Positions 43,003-52,013 of a stretch of DNA of 52,258 nt are shown in pieces (positions within the stretch are counted from its first letter, which is position 1; each line of letters opens with the position of its first letter). Made by a program: the position numbers and the translations under genes. This DNA comes from Promethearchaeota archaeon Loki_b32 (GTDB lineage Archaea > Asgardarchaeota > Lokiarchaeia > Sigyniarchaeales > SOKP01), in NCBI GenBank assembly GCA_005223125.1, contig NJBH01000029.1, positions 1 through 52,258 on the forward strand, given 5' to 3'. The notes beneath the pieces were generated by a model. The model did no database searches. It was not told the DNA's origin and worked only from the letters and a program-made list of their open reading frames with translations.

Positions 43003-44169
43003 CTACTTTAATTCTTCTTCTACACCAAAATTGCGAGTAAAGGAAAGAGTATCTAAGATTTCTTTATCCCTGAAACTCATTTTCTCAGTCAAAAGACGAC
43101 TTAGAAGCTCGCCTAAGCCTGGTCCCAGCATGAAACCTTGGCCACACATTCCAACAGCATTAATATATCCTTGAATCTCATTTACTGTCCCAATAATCGG
43201 ATTTCCATCTGGGGTCATTGGGTATAAACCACGCCATGTTCGTCTTATTTTTATGTTCCTTAAACGTGGTAGAAGTTGTATCATCCTCTTTGAAATTTGA
43301 GGTAAAAAAGAACTGGTTTCTCTACGATCAGTTCCAAGAATATTTGGATTAGGTGTTAAGCAAAAAATTATTTTTCCTTCCTTATTTTGATAAAAGTAAT
43401 AGTTCTTAGAATCTCCAAATTTTGGATCAGAACAAGGCCTAATATCTACTATCATTGGTGTAAAGAAGTTTTTTACTGGTTCTGTTATTCCAGCTTCATG
43501 TGATTCGGGTTCTACTGGTATATCAAGACCTACCATATTACCAATATCTCTAGCGTGAGCTCCAGCAGCATTTATAATATTTTTCGTGTTATATTGCCCT
43601 TTTGTAGTTTTGATTCCTGTTATTTTGTTGTTTTTTGTTAATATATCAATAACCTTTTCATTAAAGTGATATTCTGCTCCCAGATTTTTGGATTGTCTAA
43701 AAAAAGAATGTAAAGATAATAAGGGTGATGCATTCCCATCTTCAGGGCTATACGTGGCTCCTAATAATCCATCTTCGTTGATACCCGGGATTAGTTCTTT
43801 TATCTTCTCAACATCAACATAATCAATATTTAAGCCATAGTTTTTTTGAAGTTCTACTGTTTCCTTTAATAAATTCTCGTGTTCGTTGTTATATGCTAAG
43901 AAAGTATAACCCCCTTGCTCCCACCAGATATCATCTCCAAACCTTTCTTCCCAAATAGAGAAAATTTCGATTGATCTTTGGCATAGCCATATTTTTCCTT
44001 TATGTGAGTGAGTAGCTCTAATACCTCCAATAGCATGTTTATTATCCGCTTGAGCGACTGAAGGCAGTGAATCGATAACTAACGTTTTAAGTTCATCATT
44101 TGCTGTCGCTAAAGCAGTTGGAACACCTACACTTCCAGCACCAATGATAATTACATCATAATCAACCAT
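43003..44169 (-). CDS. DadA/SoxB-like FAD-dependent amino/imino acid dehydrogenase subunit
   Basis: The 388-residue FAD protein has YDVIIIGAGSVGVPTALATA at the N-terminus and the C-terminal GLYPMTPDGNPIIGTV and GMCGQGFMLGPGLGELLSRLL signature of glycine oxidase, sarcosine oxidase beta and proline dehydrogenase beta subunits. It lies directly against the next gene (no spacer), which encodes the iron-sulfur/FAD partner, as in two-subunit dye-linked L-proline or D-amino acid dehydrogenases. It would oxidise an amine and hand electrons to its partner. Confidence 0.87.
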   Translation of the reverse strand: MVDYDVIIIGAGSVGVPTALATANDELKTLVIDSLPSVAQADNKHAIGGIRATHSHKGKIWLCQRSIEIFSIWEERFGDDIWWEQGGYTFLAYNNEHENLLKETVELQKNYGLNIDYVDVEKIKELIPGINEDGLLGATYSPEDGNASPLLSLHSFFRQSKNLGAEYHFNEKVIDILTKNNKITGIKTTKGQYNTKNIINAAGAHARDIGNMVGLDIPVEPESHEAGITEPVKNFFTPMIVDIRPCSDPKFGDSKNYYFYQNKEGKIIFCLTPNPNILGTDRRETSSFLPQISKRMIQLLPRLRNIKIRRTWRGLYPMTPDGNPIIGTVNEIQGYINAVGMCGQGFMLGPGLGELLSRLLTEKMSFRDKEILDTLSFTRNFGVEEELK

Positions 44170-46254
44170 TTAAAATTCCTCCTTCTTTTCCTTAGCATTA
44201 GCAAATACTCCCATGGGAACTTCTATAAATAAAGGTCGTCTTGTACCTGGTGTGATATCATCAACAGAAATACCTTCTTGTCTAAAAATTCTCTCAATTA
44301 ATGGAGTACATGTTTTTCCTCCACAAGATCCCATTCCCACCTTTGTTAAAGCCTTCAGTTCATTGAAATCTCTAACTCCCGATTTAATCCATTTTCTAAT
44401 TTCACCTACAGATACACGTTCACATCTGCAAACAATTATTTCATCATCAGATAATGCTTTTTGGTATAAATCTGTTGGTTCCATAAATTGAGTTTCATAT
44501 TTCTTTATTGCTACAGCTTGCTTTGCTATTTTAGAGGGTAATTTAATGGTTATTAGTTGAGTTTTAGGAAATTCTTTCAATATTCGGGATCTGTGTATTT
44601 CAAATTTCCCTAATTCTTTTTTATTCCTTACTACAACCACTTCTTGCCCTTTTTCTAATTTCTCTTCAGTAAGTTCAAATGGAAAAGTTACCAATGGATT
44701 ATTCTTGTCTTTTCGATAATCTAATAATACAACTGCTAATCCGGGACACACTGCTACACATTTACCACACCCTATACAATCTTGTTCACCCTTAAAATAA
44801 GGTAATTGGGTAATTAAATCATCAATAGTCTCGATCTGTTGTTGATCACATACAGTAGTACATGGATTACAAGGTATTTCTTGATTACAATAAAATACGG
44901 GATATATTCCTTCTTCCTTAAATGTAATTTCTGTTTCAACAGGTTGGGGAGGTTTCGCTTTCATTATATTAGCAAAATTCTCTAATTCATCAATATTTTC
45001 TGAAATCTCGATTCCAATTTCCTCAAGAATCTTAAAAGCTTCAATTTTTCCAGTAAATATCGCAGCTGAAGCTTCTGCGATTTCTTGAACATCACCAGCA
45101 ACCCAGACTTTAAATCCAAAATCAATTGCTTTGTGATAAAATTCATCAACGGGATTTAGACCTACAGCAATTAGAATGGTATCACAGGGAAATGTTCTTT
45201 CTGTTCCAGAAATAATATTAAAATCTTTATCGATTTGTGCAATTGTTATAGAGTCTACATTATTTTCTCCATTAGCTGAAATAATAGTATGATTTGTGTA
45301 AATTGGTACACCTAATCTTCTAAGTTTGTCCTCATGGACTTTATAACCACCACACTCAGGTAATGCTTCGATTAAGCCTATAACTTCTATACTTGCTTGA
45401 ATTGCATGATACCCTGCAATTAGACCTACATTACCTCCACCAACAATAAAAATTTTATCTGCTGCCTTTATTAGATCACGATTAACTAGTGTTTGAAAAG
45501 CTCCAGCACCATATACTCCTGGTAATGTATTTCCAGCAAAAACAAGCATTTTTTCCCTAGCACCAGTAGCAATTAATAAATACTTAGGCTTTACCAATAC
45601 ATATTTATCGTTATCTTTTAGAATTCCAACCAATCCATCACTAAAGACTGCTAAACACACACTATTCAGCCACACGTTAACTGATGAAAACGATTGAACC
45701 GCTTTTCCAAGAATTTTGGCAATTTCAATTCCACGTTTACCGGCATATACATCTTTTTCTGAACCAAAAAATTTATGAGTCTGAAGAACTAATTTGCCTC
45801 CAAGTTCAGCTTTATCATCTATCAAAATAACTTTAACATTATTTTCTCCTAAGATTTTAGTAGCTGATAATCCTGCTGGACCCGCACCAATTACAAGTAC
45901 TTCACAATCAACAATATCAGAATTGCCTACAGTTACAGCATTATCCTCAGGGGGTAGCTCTGGTAATCCATTACAACTTTCTATTCTCATACCCCCTTTA
46001 AGAGGTGTCATACATGCTTTTACTGGAATACCATTCACGATAACATTACATTGAGCACATTGTCCATTTGCGCAAAATATACCTTGTGGGCTGTCATCTT
46101 TAATATGATGTCCAAAAATCTTTATTTTATTCATAAAAAGGGCAGAAGAAATAACAATTTCTTCGAATCCAGTTAAATTTTTCCCATCAAAACTAAAACT
46201 AACTTTTTTTCTTTCTAAAATCTCTATGATAGGATGTTTGGTTATATTATTCAT
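44170..46254 (-). CDS. Multidomain iron-sulfur/FAD dehydrogenase subunit (HcnA/PDH-alpha-like)
   Basis: The 694-residue protein joins several redox domains. A 2Fe-2S domain is at about residues 55-85 (IFCANGQCAQC, then VKAC). The FAD/NAD two-dinucleotide region spans about 110-400 (VLVIGAGPAGLSA, IFIVGGGNVGLIA). Next come two 4Fe-4S-type motifs, CNPCTTVC and CIGCGKCVAVCPG (about 460-510), and a C-terminal BFD-like 2Fe-2S site, CRCERVSVGEIRKWIKS and SCGGKTC. This is the alpha-type partner of proline dehydrogenase or hydrogen-cyanide synthase-like enzymes with the ferredoxin part built in. It would pass amino-acid electrons to ferredoxin or a quinone. Confidence 0.88.
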   Translation of the reverse strand: MNNITKHPIIEILERKKVSFSFDGKNLTGFEEIVISSALFMNKIKIFGHHIKDDSPQGIFCANGQCAQCNVIVNGIPVKACMTPLKGGMRIESCNGLPELPPEDNAVTVGNSDIVDCEVLVIGAGPAGLSATKILGENNVKVILIDDKAELGGKLVLQTHKFFGSEKDVYAGKRGIEIAKILGKAVQSFSSVNVWLNSVCLAVFSDGLVGILKDNDKYVLVKPKYLLIATGAREKMLVFAGNTLPGVYGAGAFQTLVNRDLIKAADKIFIVGGGNVGLIAGYHAIQASIEVIGLIEALPECGGYKVHEDKLRRLGVPIYTNHTIISANGENNVDSITIAQIDKDFNIISGTERTFPCDTILIAVGLNPVDEFYHKAIDFGFKVWVAGDVQEIAEASAAIFTGKIEAFKILEEIGIEISENIDELENFANIMKAKPPQPVETEITFKEEGIYPVFYCNQEIPCNPCTTVCDQQQIETIDDLITQLPYFKGEQDCIGCGKCVAVCPGLAVVLLDYRKDKNNPLVTFPFELTEEKLEKGQEVVVVRNKKELGKFEIHRSRILKEFPKTQLITIKLPSKIAKQAVAIKKYETQFMEPTDLYQKALSDDEIIVCRCERVSVGEIRKWIKSGVRDFNELKALTKVGMGSCGGKTCTPLIERIFRQEGISVDDITPGTRRPLFIEVPMGVFANAKEKKEEF

Positions 46255-46291
46255 AAAGAATCTAATAAAAAATTTTTAAGAATAAGATAAT

Positions 46292-48475
46292 TCATTGATG
46301 AGGTTTTATGAAGTTTATGACATCTTCATAGTCAATTCCTAATTCTTTAACTTTTTCAATTGTAGGACAACCGTTTTGATTCCATCCCCGCTCTTTATAT
46401 ACAGCATCTTGTAACTTAACGTATTGTTCCTCTCTGTATTCCCTTAATATTTTCATTTTTTCCGTGGTATCTTTTCCATTAGGGTTAATACCAATGATTT
46501 TCTTGAGTTGATCATCGTATCGTTCAGATCGACTCTCATATTCGAGCATCGTTACTGGTCCAACTGCCCTGTAAGGTAAATTTGAATCGTGTTCTCGAAG
46601 CCCTTTACCTAACCTAATGTTAAAAATCCTTTGAAAATTATAGACTCTCTCAGACATTTTAAGGAGATCATCCGTTGTCGATTGACGCCCTGTTACTGCT
46701 GAAAAATATTCAGTGTACCATTTCACATGATCAGGAATTTTCGCGCGAACTAACTCTCCCGTTTTAGGATCTTTAATTGGGTATTCTCTTTGGCTTAATG
46801 GTTGGATATCGTTCCAAGGGAGCTTGCAGAGTCCATTTAGCGAAAACCAGGTCCTCCAATAAGGGAAGAAACGCAGAGCTTTAGCTTTATCTTCGAAAGT
46901 CGGAATTGAATTTCTAATCACATCGTCAAAAATAAGCCAAGCTTCATCATGTTGCGGTCCTTTATTTGTTAATCCATATCCACCTTGTTGCGCCAAGGAT
47001 TCTTTAGTGACATACTCAGAAAATTCTAAACCTTTATGTTCCATGCCAATATCTTGCAAAAATTGAGGATTCGCTCCAAATTTTTCAATAAAATAATTCT
47101 TTAAATATTTAATTCCCTGTCCAACAATTTTTCCAAAACCCTCTCCCCTAGCCATTTGGTGAATTAGTTTTAAAGCACTCTCTATACTGCCAAAATTAAG
47201 TTCTAAACCCCCCGTTATCTCTTTATTTAAAATGCCTGCTTCATAGCATTCCATTACAAACGCAATTCCTGTACCAACAGATATTGTATCTAAACCATAT
47301 GTATCACAATAAAAATTCGTTTCTAATACCCACTTTGGATCCCATACACCCCAATTAGAACCACAACCAGCAATTGTTTCATATTCAGGTCCATCTACAA
47401 TTACTTTCTTACCCTTAAAAGGACCTGTTAAGACTTTATGACCTTCAGAATAGTGAGAGCAACTAACCGTGCAGCCAATCCAACAACCATCAGCACCTTC
47501 CTTTCCAGAATAGATGGTTCTCATGATTTCCCGACTATAGGGAATTTCCTTTCCGCTTATTTCTTTATGCATTCCAAAACGAAAGTTTTCAGTTGGCAGA
47601 AGATCAGTCATATTCATAATCTCTGGGAGATGTCCGGTCCCAACTCTACGCATTTCGTTTTGTATTGGATCAAGTTTAATAATTTCTTGACTATACATTT
47701 TTCCAATTTTTCTAGCCTCTTCTAAATCCGCTGGATTATTTGAATTGATTGTTATTTTTGGAGAAAGGCATACTAAAGCTTTGAGATTCTTATCTTTAAA
47801 TACAGTTCCAATTCCACCTCGTCCTGCTTGTTTAGATGATGCCCAATTACGGCCACGGACAAACCATGAAAAATTTAACATCCCCCATTTTGAATGCTTT
47901 GCCGCAGGTCCAGAACTTACTACTGAAACACGTTGTTTTTCAGCATCATCTTTAGCATATTTTTCTGTTAATTGTTGCGTAAGCTCATGAGAATATTCAG
48001 ATAAACCTTCAGAATCTTCAACCTCTTTAATTTGAATTAATCCTTCTATACCATCGATATAAATTATGACATCTTTCTTCGCTTTTCCTTGTATTTCTAA
48101 TGCGTCAAATCCCGAAAATTTTAGATATGGACCAAAATAACCTCCGACATTAGAATCTACAATAATTCCTGTTAGAGGCGATATCGAGGTAACAATTGAT
48201 TTTCCAGAACCAGGATAAAAAATGCTCCCACCTAATGGACCTGAAGAAATGCAAATTTCATTCTCAGGATCGTCCCACTTTATGATTCTGTCTTTTGGAA
48301 GAGAATTCCACATGAGCCAAAGGTCGAAACCCTTTCCGCCTATGAATTTCTCTTTCATTTCATCAGAAACAGGCTTTATACTAATCTCATTTTTAGAAAG
48401 ATTAAGATATAAGGTTCTATTTGCATATCCATTTTGGACTTCTTGGATTTTATACTTTTTTTCTGCTAAAATCAT
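46292..48475 (-). CDS. AOR-family tungsten oxidoreductase, long variant
   Basis: The 727-residue protein is an AOR relative, about 100 residues longer than the first copy in this window. It has FIGGKGFDLWLMW, SSGPLGGS, SISPLTGIIVDSNVGGYFGPYLK and ASSKQAGRGGIGTVFKDKNLKAL. The cluster motif reads CWIGCTVSC (Cys331, Cys335, Cys339): three residues between the first two Cys instead of two. DGPEYETIAGCGSNWGVWD follows. It probably oxidises an aldehyde or reduces an acid with ferredoxin, and belongs to a subgroup with different substrates from the standard one. It lies upstream of the flavoprotein pair on the same strand, with 37 bases between. Confidence 0.87.
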   Translation of the reverse strand: MILAEKKYKIQEVQNGYANRTLYLNLSKNEISIKPVSDEMKEKFIGGKGFDLWLMWNSLPKDRIIKWDDPENEICISSGPLGGSIFYPGSGKSIVTSISPLTGIIVDSNVGGYFGPYLKFSGFDALEIQGKAKKDVIIYIDGIEGLIQIKEVEDSEGLSEYSHELTQQLTEKYAKDDAEKQRVSVVSSGPAAKHSKWGMLNFSWFVRGRNWASSKQAGRGGIGTVFKDKNLKALVCLSPKITINSNNPADLEEARKIGKMYSQEIIKLDPIQNEMRRVGTGHLPEIMNMTDLLPTENFRFGMHKEISGKEIPYSREIMRTIYSGKEGADGCWIGCTVSCSHYSEGHKVLTGPFKGKKVIVDGPEYETIAGCGSNWGVWDPKWVLETNFYCDTYGLDTISVGTGIAFVMECYEAGILNKEITGGLELNFGSIESALKLIHQMARGEGFGKIVGQGIKYLKNYFIEKFGANPQFLQDIGMEHKGLEFSEYVTKESLAQQGGYGLTNKGPQHDEAWLIFDDVIRNSIPTFEDKAKALRFFPYWRTWFSLNGLCKLPWNDIQPLSQREYPIKDPKTGELVRAKIPDHVKWYTEYFSAVTGRQSTTDDLLKMSERVYNFQRIFNIRLGKGLREHDSNLPYRAVGPVTMLEYESRSERYDDQLKKIIGINPNGKDTTEKMKILREYREEQYVKLQDAVYKERGWNQNGCPTIEKVKELGIDYEDVINFIKPHQ

Positions 48476-48724
48476 AGAATTTCACTCCATTAAGTTCTGA
48501 TTATTAAATTAAAAACATCATTTCAAACTATGGATGATTAAATGAGGTTATAGAATTAAACTTTATTTAATTTTAACTTAGAATTCAATTTAAAATTCAA
48601 TAGAATTATATATTTTATAGCAAAATGACTTTATAAACAACCAGAATCACGTTTATGACAGCAAAAACCCTAAAATACAGCGTTTTATAACTCTTCAAGG
48701 GTAGCGTTTGGATGCAGCGCTTTG

Positions 48725-48950
48725 TTAGATTTTGTTATTAAGCTCCACAGTTATTACTACATTTCCCTTTTTGTGCCCTTTTTCGACATAGCTATGAGCC
48801 TCGACAATTTGTTCCAACGGATAGCTTCTATCTATGACCGATTTTATCTTTCCCGCCTCAATAAGCTCTTTGAGGTAGATTAGATCTTCAGTCTTTGCTT
48901 TGCCTCCGGAATCCCACCTCTTTGGATTTCTACATTGAGATGAAGAATAA
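48725..48950 (-). pseudogene. 3' fragment of an MDR oxidoreductase gene
   Basis: The minus strand reads [18 protein letters not shown], then a stretch containing [19 protein letters not shown] and [11 protein letters not shown], ending at 48725. This matches the last 60 residues of the two intact oxidoreductases at 49830-51760. About 250 N-terminal residues are missing, with the break near a T-rich tract at 48952-48976. It is a dead fragment left by deletion or recombination. The rest of 48476-49094 shows no other gene. Confidence 0.8.
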
Positions 48951-48978
48951 ACTTTTTTTATTTTTTTATTTTTTTAAT
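48951..48978 (+). other. T-rich tract at the break of the gene fragment
   Basis: Three runs of seven T separated by A lie exactly where the MDR fragment loses similarity. It can act as a terminator on the plus strand, but its position suggests slippage or recombination at the breakpoint. Confidence 0.4.
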
Positions 48979-49094
48979 CAAACCTTTTTGTTATTATACT
49001 TAATAAAATAAAATCACATTAAAAAGTAAAAAATATAAGACTCTTTTACCATAAGTATATTGATTAGCTTAAAATATTAAAAATATGGTATAAT

Positions 49095-49289
49095 ATGACT
49101 TTAAAACCTATTAAAGAGGATATTATTAAACTTATTCAAGATTTACCTGATGATGCTACCTTAGAAGATATTCAGTATCATTTATTTGTCAAACAAAAAC
49201 TCTTAAGAGCTGAGGAGCAAATTAAAGAAGGAAAAACTATTTCTCATGAAGAAGTCATGGAAAAGGCTAGGAAGAAATGGTTCAAATAG
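49095..49289 (+). CDS. RelB-like antitoxin
   Basis: The 64-residue acidic helical protein (EDIIKLIQDLPDDATLEDIQ, then LLRAEEQIKEGKTISHEEV and MEKARKKW) resembles antitoxins of the RelB/Phd-like small-helix type that sit before RelE/ParE toxins. Its end overlaps the toxin start by 13 bases. TATA-like sequence (TATGGTATAATATG) runs into the start codon, so the transcript may be leaderless or nearly so. Confidence 0.82.
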   Translation: MTLKPIKEDIIKLIQDLPDDATLEDIQYHLFVKQKLLRAEEQIKEGKTISHEEVMEKARKKWFK

Positions 49290-49567
49290 AATGGTCTGAA
49301 GAAGCTGAAGAAGATTTAGATGATATTCTTTTTTACCTTTCAAAAAGCTCCTCTCAATATGCAAATTCTTTTTTTGATCGTGTTCATGAAGCTTTAGAAT
49401 ATATTAAACAATTTCCTCAAATAGGCCGTAAGGTTCCGGAATCTAAGAACCCAAGCGACAGGGAATTAATTATTCAAAAATATAGACTGATTTACAGATT
49501 CATAGAAGAAGATGATAAAATCTTAATTATGATGATAATTCATGGAAGTAGATTACTGAAATTATAA
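49277..49567 (+). CDS. RelE/ParE-family toxin
   Basis: The 96-residue protein has the RelE/ParE layout: VQIEWSEEAEEDLDDILFYL at the start, the helical FFDRVHEALEYIKQFPQIGRKVPE, and the C-terminal strands RELIIQKYRLIYRFIEEDDKILIMMIIHGSRLL. ParE-type proteins inhibit gyrase and RelE-type cut mRNA; which one this is cannot be told. It is coupled to the upstream antitoxin and lies between two broken gene ends. Confidence 0.88.
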   Translation: MVQIEWSEEAEEDLDDILFYLSKSSSQYANSFFDRVHEALEYIKQFPQIGRKVPESKNPSDRELIIQKYRLIYRFIEEDDKILIMMIIHGSRLLKL

Positions 49568-49730
49568 TAGAACCAACACCCTAGATGGAATTCCTTATAC
49601 TTTTAGCAACAAGAAAGTCGAAATAGCGGTAACTAAAATCATCCACGGCATGCCTGTTGCGAATCGAGGGGCACTCAGAAATCCAACATCATTAGATTAC
49701 TACATAGAAATGAAGGATAAGCTTCAATAA
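49560..49730 (+). pseudogene. 3' fragment of an acetoacetyl-CoA synthetase gene
   Basis: The frame reads GIPYTFSNKKVEIAVTKIIH, then [19 protein letters not shown] to a TAA at 49728. The pattern IPYT-S-K-VE-AV-HG-PV-N-AL-NP is the C-terminal end of acetoacetate:CoA ligases. More than 550 residues are missing upstream. The frame even overlaps the toxin gene end, so the toxin-antitoxin pair was apparently inserted into or joined onto the remnant. Gap sequence from 49731 to 49829 is T-rich and carries no clear gene. Confidence 0.7.
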
Positions 49731-49829
49731 TTTTCTTTCTTTTTTTTATTCTCAACAAAAAATTCAATTAAATCATTAGAATAAGCTTTAACTAATTCAA
49801 GAGCTCCATTCTCTAATGCTAAGTCTGTT

Positions 49830-50837
49830 CTATTTAGCAACAGTTATTACTACATGTCCCTTTTTTTGTCCTGTTTCAACATATCTGTGGGCCTCGGCAG
49901 TCTGTTCCAGCGGATAGCGTCTATCTATGACCGATTTTATTTTTCCTGCCTCAATAAGCTCTTTGAGGAAGAGTAAATCTTCAGTCTTTGGGTATGTTGC
50001 CCCGGATATCACTTTCTTGCTGCTTTTCTTTGAAATCTTTCGCCCTCGAATAATTGATGACAGCCCAGGGTTAGCTATAAGATAGCATCCGTTTTCCTTT
50101 AGCGAACTTATACTACCTGAAAACGAACTCTTGCTTACCACGTCAAGAATAAAATCATAGGTCTCACCGCTTTTGGTGAAATCTTCTTGAGTGTAATCAA
50201 TGACCTGGTCTGCACCAATGGAGCGCAGCATATCCAATTTCCTTGTGCTCTCCACGTCAGTCACTTCACCCCCAAAGTACTTGGCAAGTTGTACCGCAAA
50301 AGTACCTATAGTTCCACCCGCACCATTAATCAGAACCTTTTGTCCGCTCTGGATATTTCCTTTTCTAAGAAAATGCAATGCTTCAAGTCCCCCAACAGGA
50401 ACGGCGGCGGCTTCCTCATAGGTCATATTGGCCGGTTTTATTGCCACCTGACTATTGTCCGACTTATCTCCTTCTTTAGGTTCTTCAGGCAGACATATGT
50501 ACTCCGCACAAGCACCCATACCAACAAAACCGGTAGCTGCAAAAACTTGGTCACCTTCCTTAAATAGTTTTACATCTTTACCTACTGATTCAATTTCCCC
50601 AGATAACTCCATCCCTAGTATAGTTATTCTCTTTGGTTTTCTGAGACTAATATATAGCCGCATGAGGAGCCGGTACAAGATTGACAATTTGAGACCTCGC
50701 TGTTCACAGTCCCCTGCTGTTACTGTTGTCGCATATACTTTTACCAGTATTTCATTGTCCTTGGGAGTAGGTTTTTCTACCTCTTTGAGTTGAAGAACAT
50801 CCGGTGGTCCGTATTTTGTCCATACAATCGCTTTCAT
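49830..50837 (-). CDS. MDR quinone oxidoreductase-like protein
   Basis: A 335-residue zinc-independent medium-chain dehydrogenase: [20 protein letters not shown] at the start, [19 protein letters not shown], the NADP-binding [30 protein letters not shown] and [20 protein letters not shown] at the end. It reduces quinones, enones or related carbonyls with NADPH. Strong paralogy with the next upstream gene (8-base spacer) shows tandem duplication. Base composition is less AT-rich than the window average, suggesting acquisition by transfer. Confidence 0.9.
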   Translation of the reverse strand: MKAIVWTKYGPPDVLQLKEVEKPTPKDNEILVKVYATTVTAGDCEQRGLKLSILYRLLMRLYISLRKPKRITILGMELSGEIESVGKDVKLFKEGDQVFAATGFVGMGACAEYICLPEEPKEGDKSDNSQVAIKPANMTYEEAAAVPVGGLEALHFLRKGNIQSGQKVLINGAGGTIGTFAVQLAKYFGGEVTDVESTRKLDMLRSIGADQVIDYTQEDFTKSGETYDFILDVVSKSSFSGSISSLKENGCYLIANPGLSSIIRGRKISKKSSKKVISGATYPKTEDLLFLKELIEAGKIKSVIDRRYPLEQTAEAHRYVETGQKKGHVVITVAK

Positions 50838-50845
50838 AAGGATCC

Positions 50846-51760
50846 CTATAGGGTTATTACAACATTTCCCTTTTTGTGTCCCTTATCGACATATTTGTGA
50901 GCCTCAACAATTTCTTCCAACGGATAGCGTCTATCTATGGCCGATTTAAGCTTTCCCGCTTCAATAACTTCTTTGAGAAAGAGGAGATCTTCAACTTTTA
51001 AAGCTTTTCCATTACCCGAATCTTTATTAACATTAAGATAGATTCCTCCCTTATTTAGAGCCTTTTTAGCTTTTGAAGACGGAAACTTGGATACTGCATC
51101 AAAAATAACGTCGTAGGTATCACCACTTGCGGTAAAATCCTCTTTTGTGTAATCAATTACCTTATCAGCTCCCAGAGATTTCACCATTTCTAAATTAGTG
51201 GTACTACAAACCCCGATAACCTCTGCCCCAAAGTGCTTGGCAAGCTGGACTGAAAATGTACCTACACTTCCAGAAGCTCCATAGATAAGGACTTTTTGTC
51301 CGCTCTGGATATTTGCCTGTCTAAGCGTAATTAACGCGGTTATTCCCCCTCCAGTAACAGGGGCAGCTTCTTCAAAGGTCATATTGGTAGGTTTTTTTGC
51401 TATCACATATTTACTCGGCAGACATACGTACTCGGCATAAGCACCAAACTTGAATCCGGTAGATGCAAAAATTTGGTCACCTTCACTAAATATTTTAACA
51501 TCTTTGCCTACCGATTCAATTTCCCCGGCTAGATCCATCCCTAGTATGTTTTTTCTTGGTCTTCTGAAACCAAATCCTAATCGCATGAGGAATCTTAACA
51601 AGAAAGAAAATTTGAGACCTCGAAGTTCACAGTCCCCTGCTGTTACGGTTGTCGCATGTATTCTTATCAGTACTTCATTGTCCTTGGGAATAGGTTTATC
51701 TACTTCTTTGAGTTTAAGAACATCCGGAGGCCCGTATTTTGTGCATACAATTGCTTTCAT
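50846..51760 (-). CDS. MDR quinone oxidoreductase-like protein, tandem paralogue
   Basis: A 304-residue protein with the same motifs as its downstream copy: [39 protein letters not shown], the NADP motif [20 protein letters not shown] and [20 protein letters not shown]. It is about 30 residues shorter because of two internal gaps, one around residues 116-127 and one near 245-265. It is first in the operon and has a strong ribosome binding site (GGAGG, seven bases before the ATG), unlike most genes here. Transferred origin is likely for the pair. Confidence 0.9.
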   Translation of the reverse strand: MKAIVCTKYGPPDVLKLKEVDKPIPKDNEVLIRIHATTVTAGDCELRGLKFSFLLRFLMRLGFGFRRPRKNILGMDLAGEIESVGKDVKIFSEGDQIFASTGFKFGAYAEYVCLPSKYVIAKKPTNMTFEEAAPVTGGGITALITLRQANIQSGQKVLIYGASGSVGTFSVQLAKHFGAEVIGVCSTTNLEMVKSLGADKVIDYTKEDFTASGDTYDVIFDAVSKFPSSKAKKALNKGGIYLNVNKDSGNGKALKVEDLLFLKEVIEAGKLKSAIDRRYPLEEIVEAHKYVDKGHKKGNVVITL

Positions 51761-51855
51761 GAGTATTCCTCCAAGATTACTTTGATTCGGTTATTTTCAA
51801 TATAGTTCACTACAATCTATCCTATAAGTTTGCAAAACCTAACTCTAATTAGGCA

Positions 51856-51907
51856 GCATTCTATATAATCCTTATTAGAATGCATTCTATATATTCCTTA
51901 TTAGAAT
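51856..51907. repeat. Tandem 26-bp palindrome-bearing repeat (operator candidate)
   Basis: Two adjacent copies of a 26-base unit (51856-51881 and 51882-51907) differ at one base only. The junction forms the perfect palindrome AGAATGCATTCT. The repeat is about 100-150 bases before the MDR operon start, so it is a likely binding site of a repressor or activator controlling that operon. Confidence 0.6.
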
Positions 51908-52013
51908 TATTGAACGATTGGAATATTCACGAAGACGACCTCGTTTTGAGACTGTTAAAGAAGCTTTTGCAAGAAATTTTAACATAGTTTCTTTTAATCT
52001 GAATAGATTTATT

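Noticed and set aside
49735-49832. Minus-strand frame of about 30 residues between the synthetase fragment and the MDR gene
   Set aside because: Too short, no start codon and no recognisable motif.
50187-50793. Open frames of up to 126 residues on the plus strand opposite the MDR gene
   Set aside because: They lie antisense to a clear oxidoreductase gene, have no family features and arise from the less AT-rich codon use.
51879-52010. Short plus-strand frame (about 44 residues) with RRRPRFETVKEAFARNF
   Set aside because: Its start runs out of the tandem repeat and no family match is evident. It could be a regulator fragment, but support is too weak.
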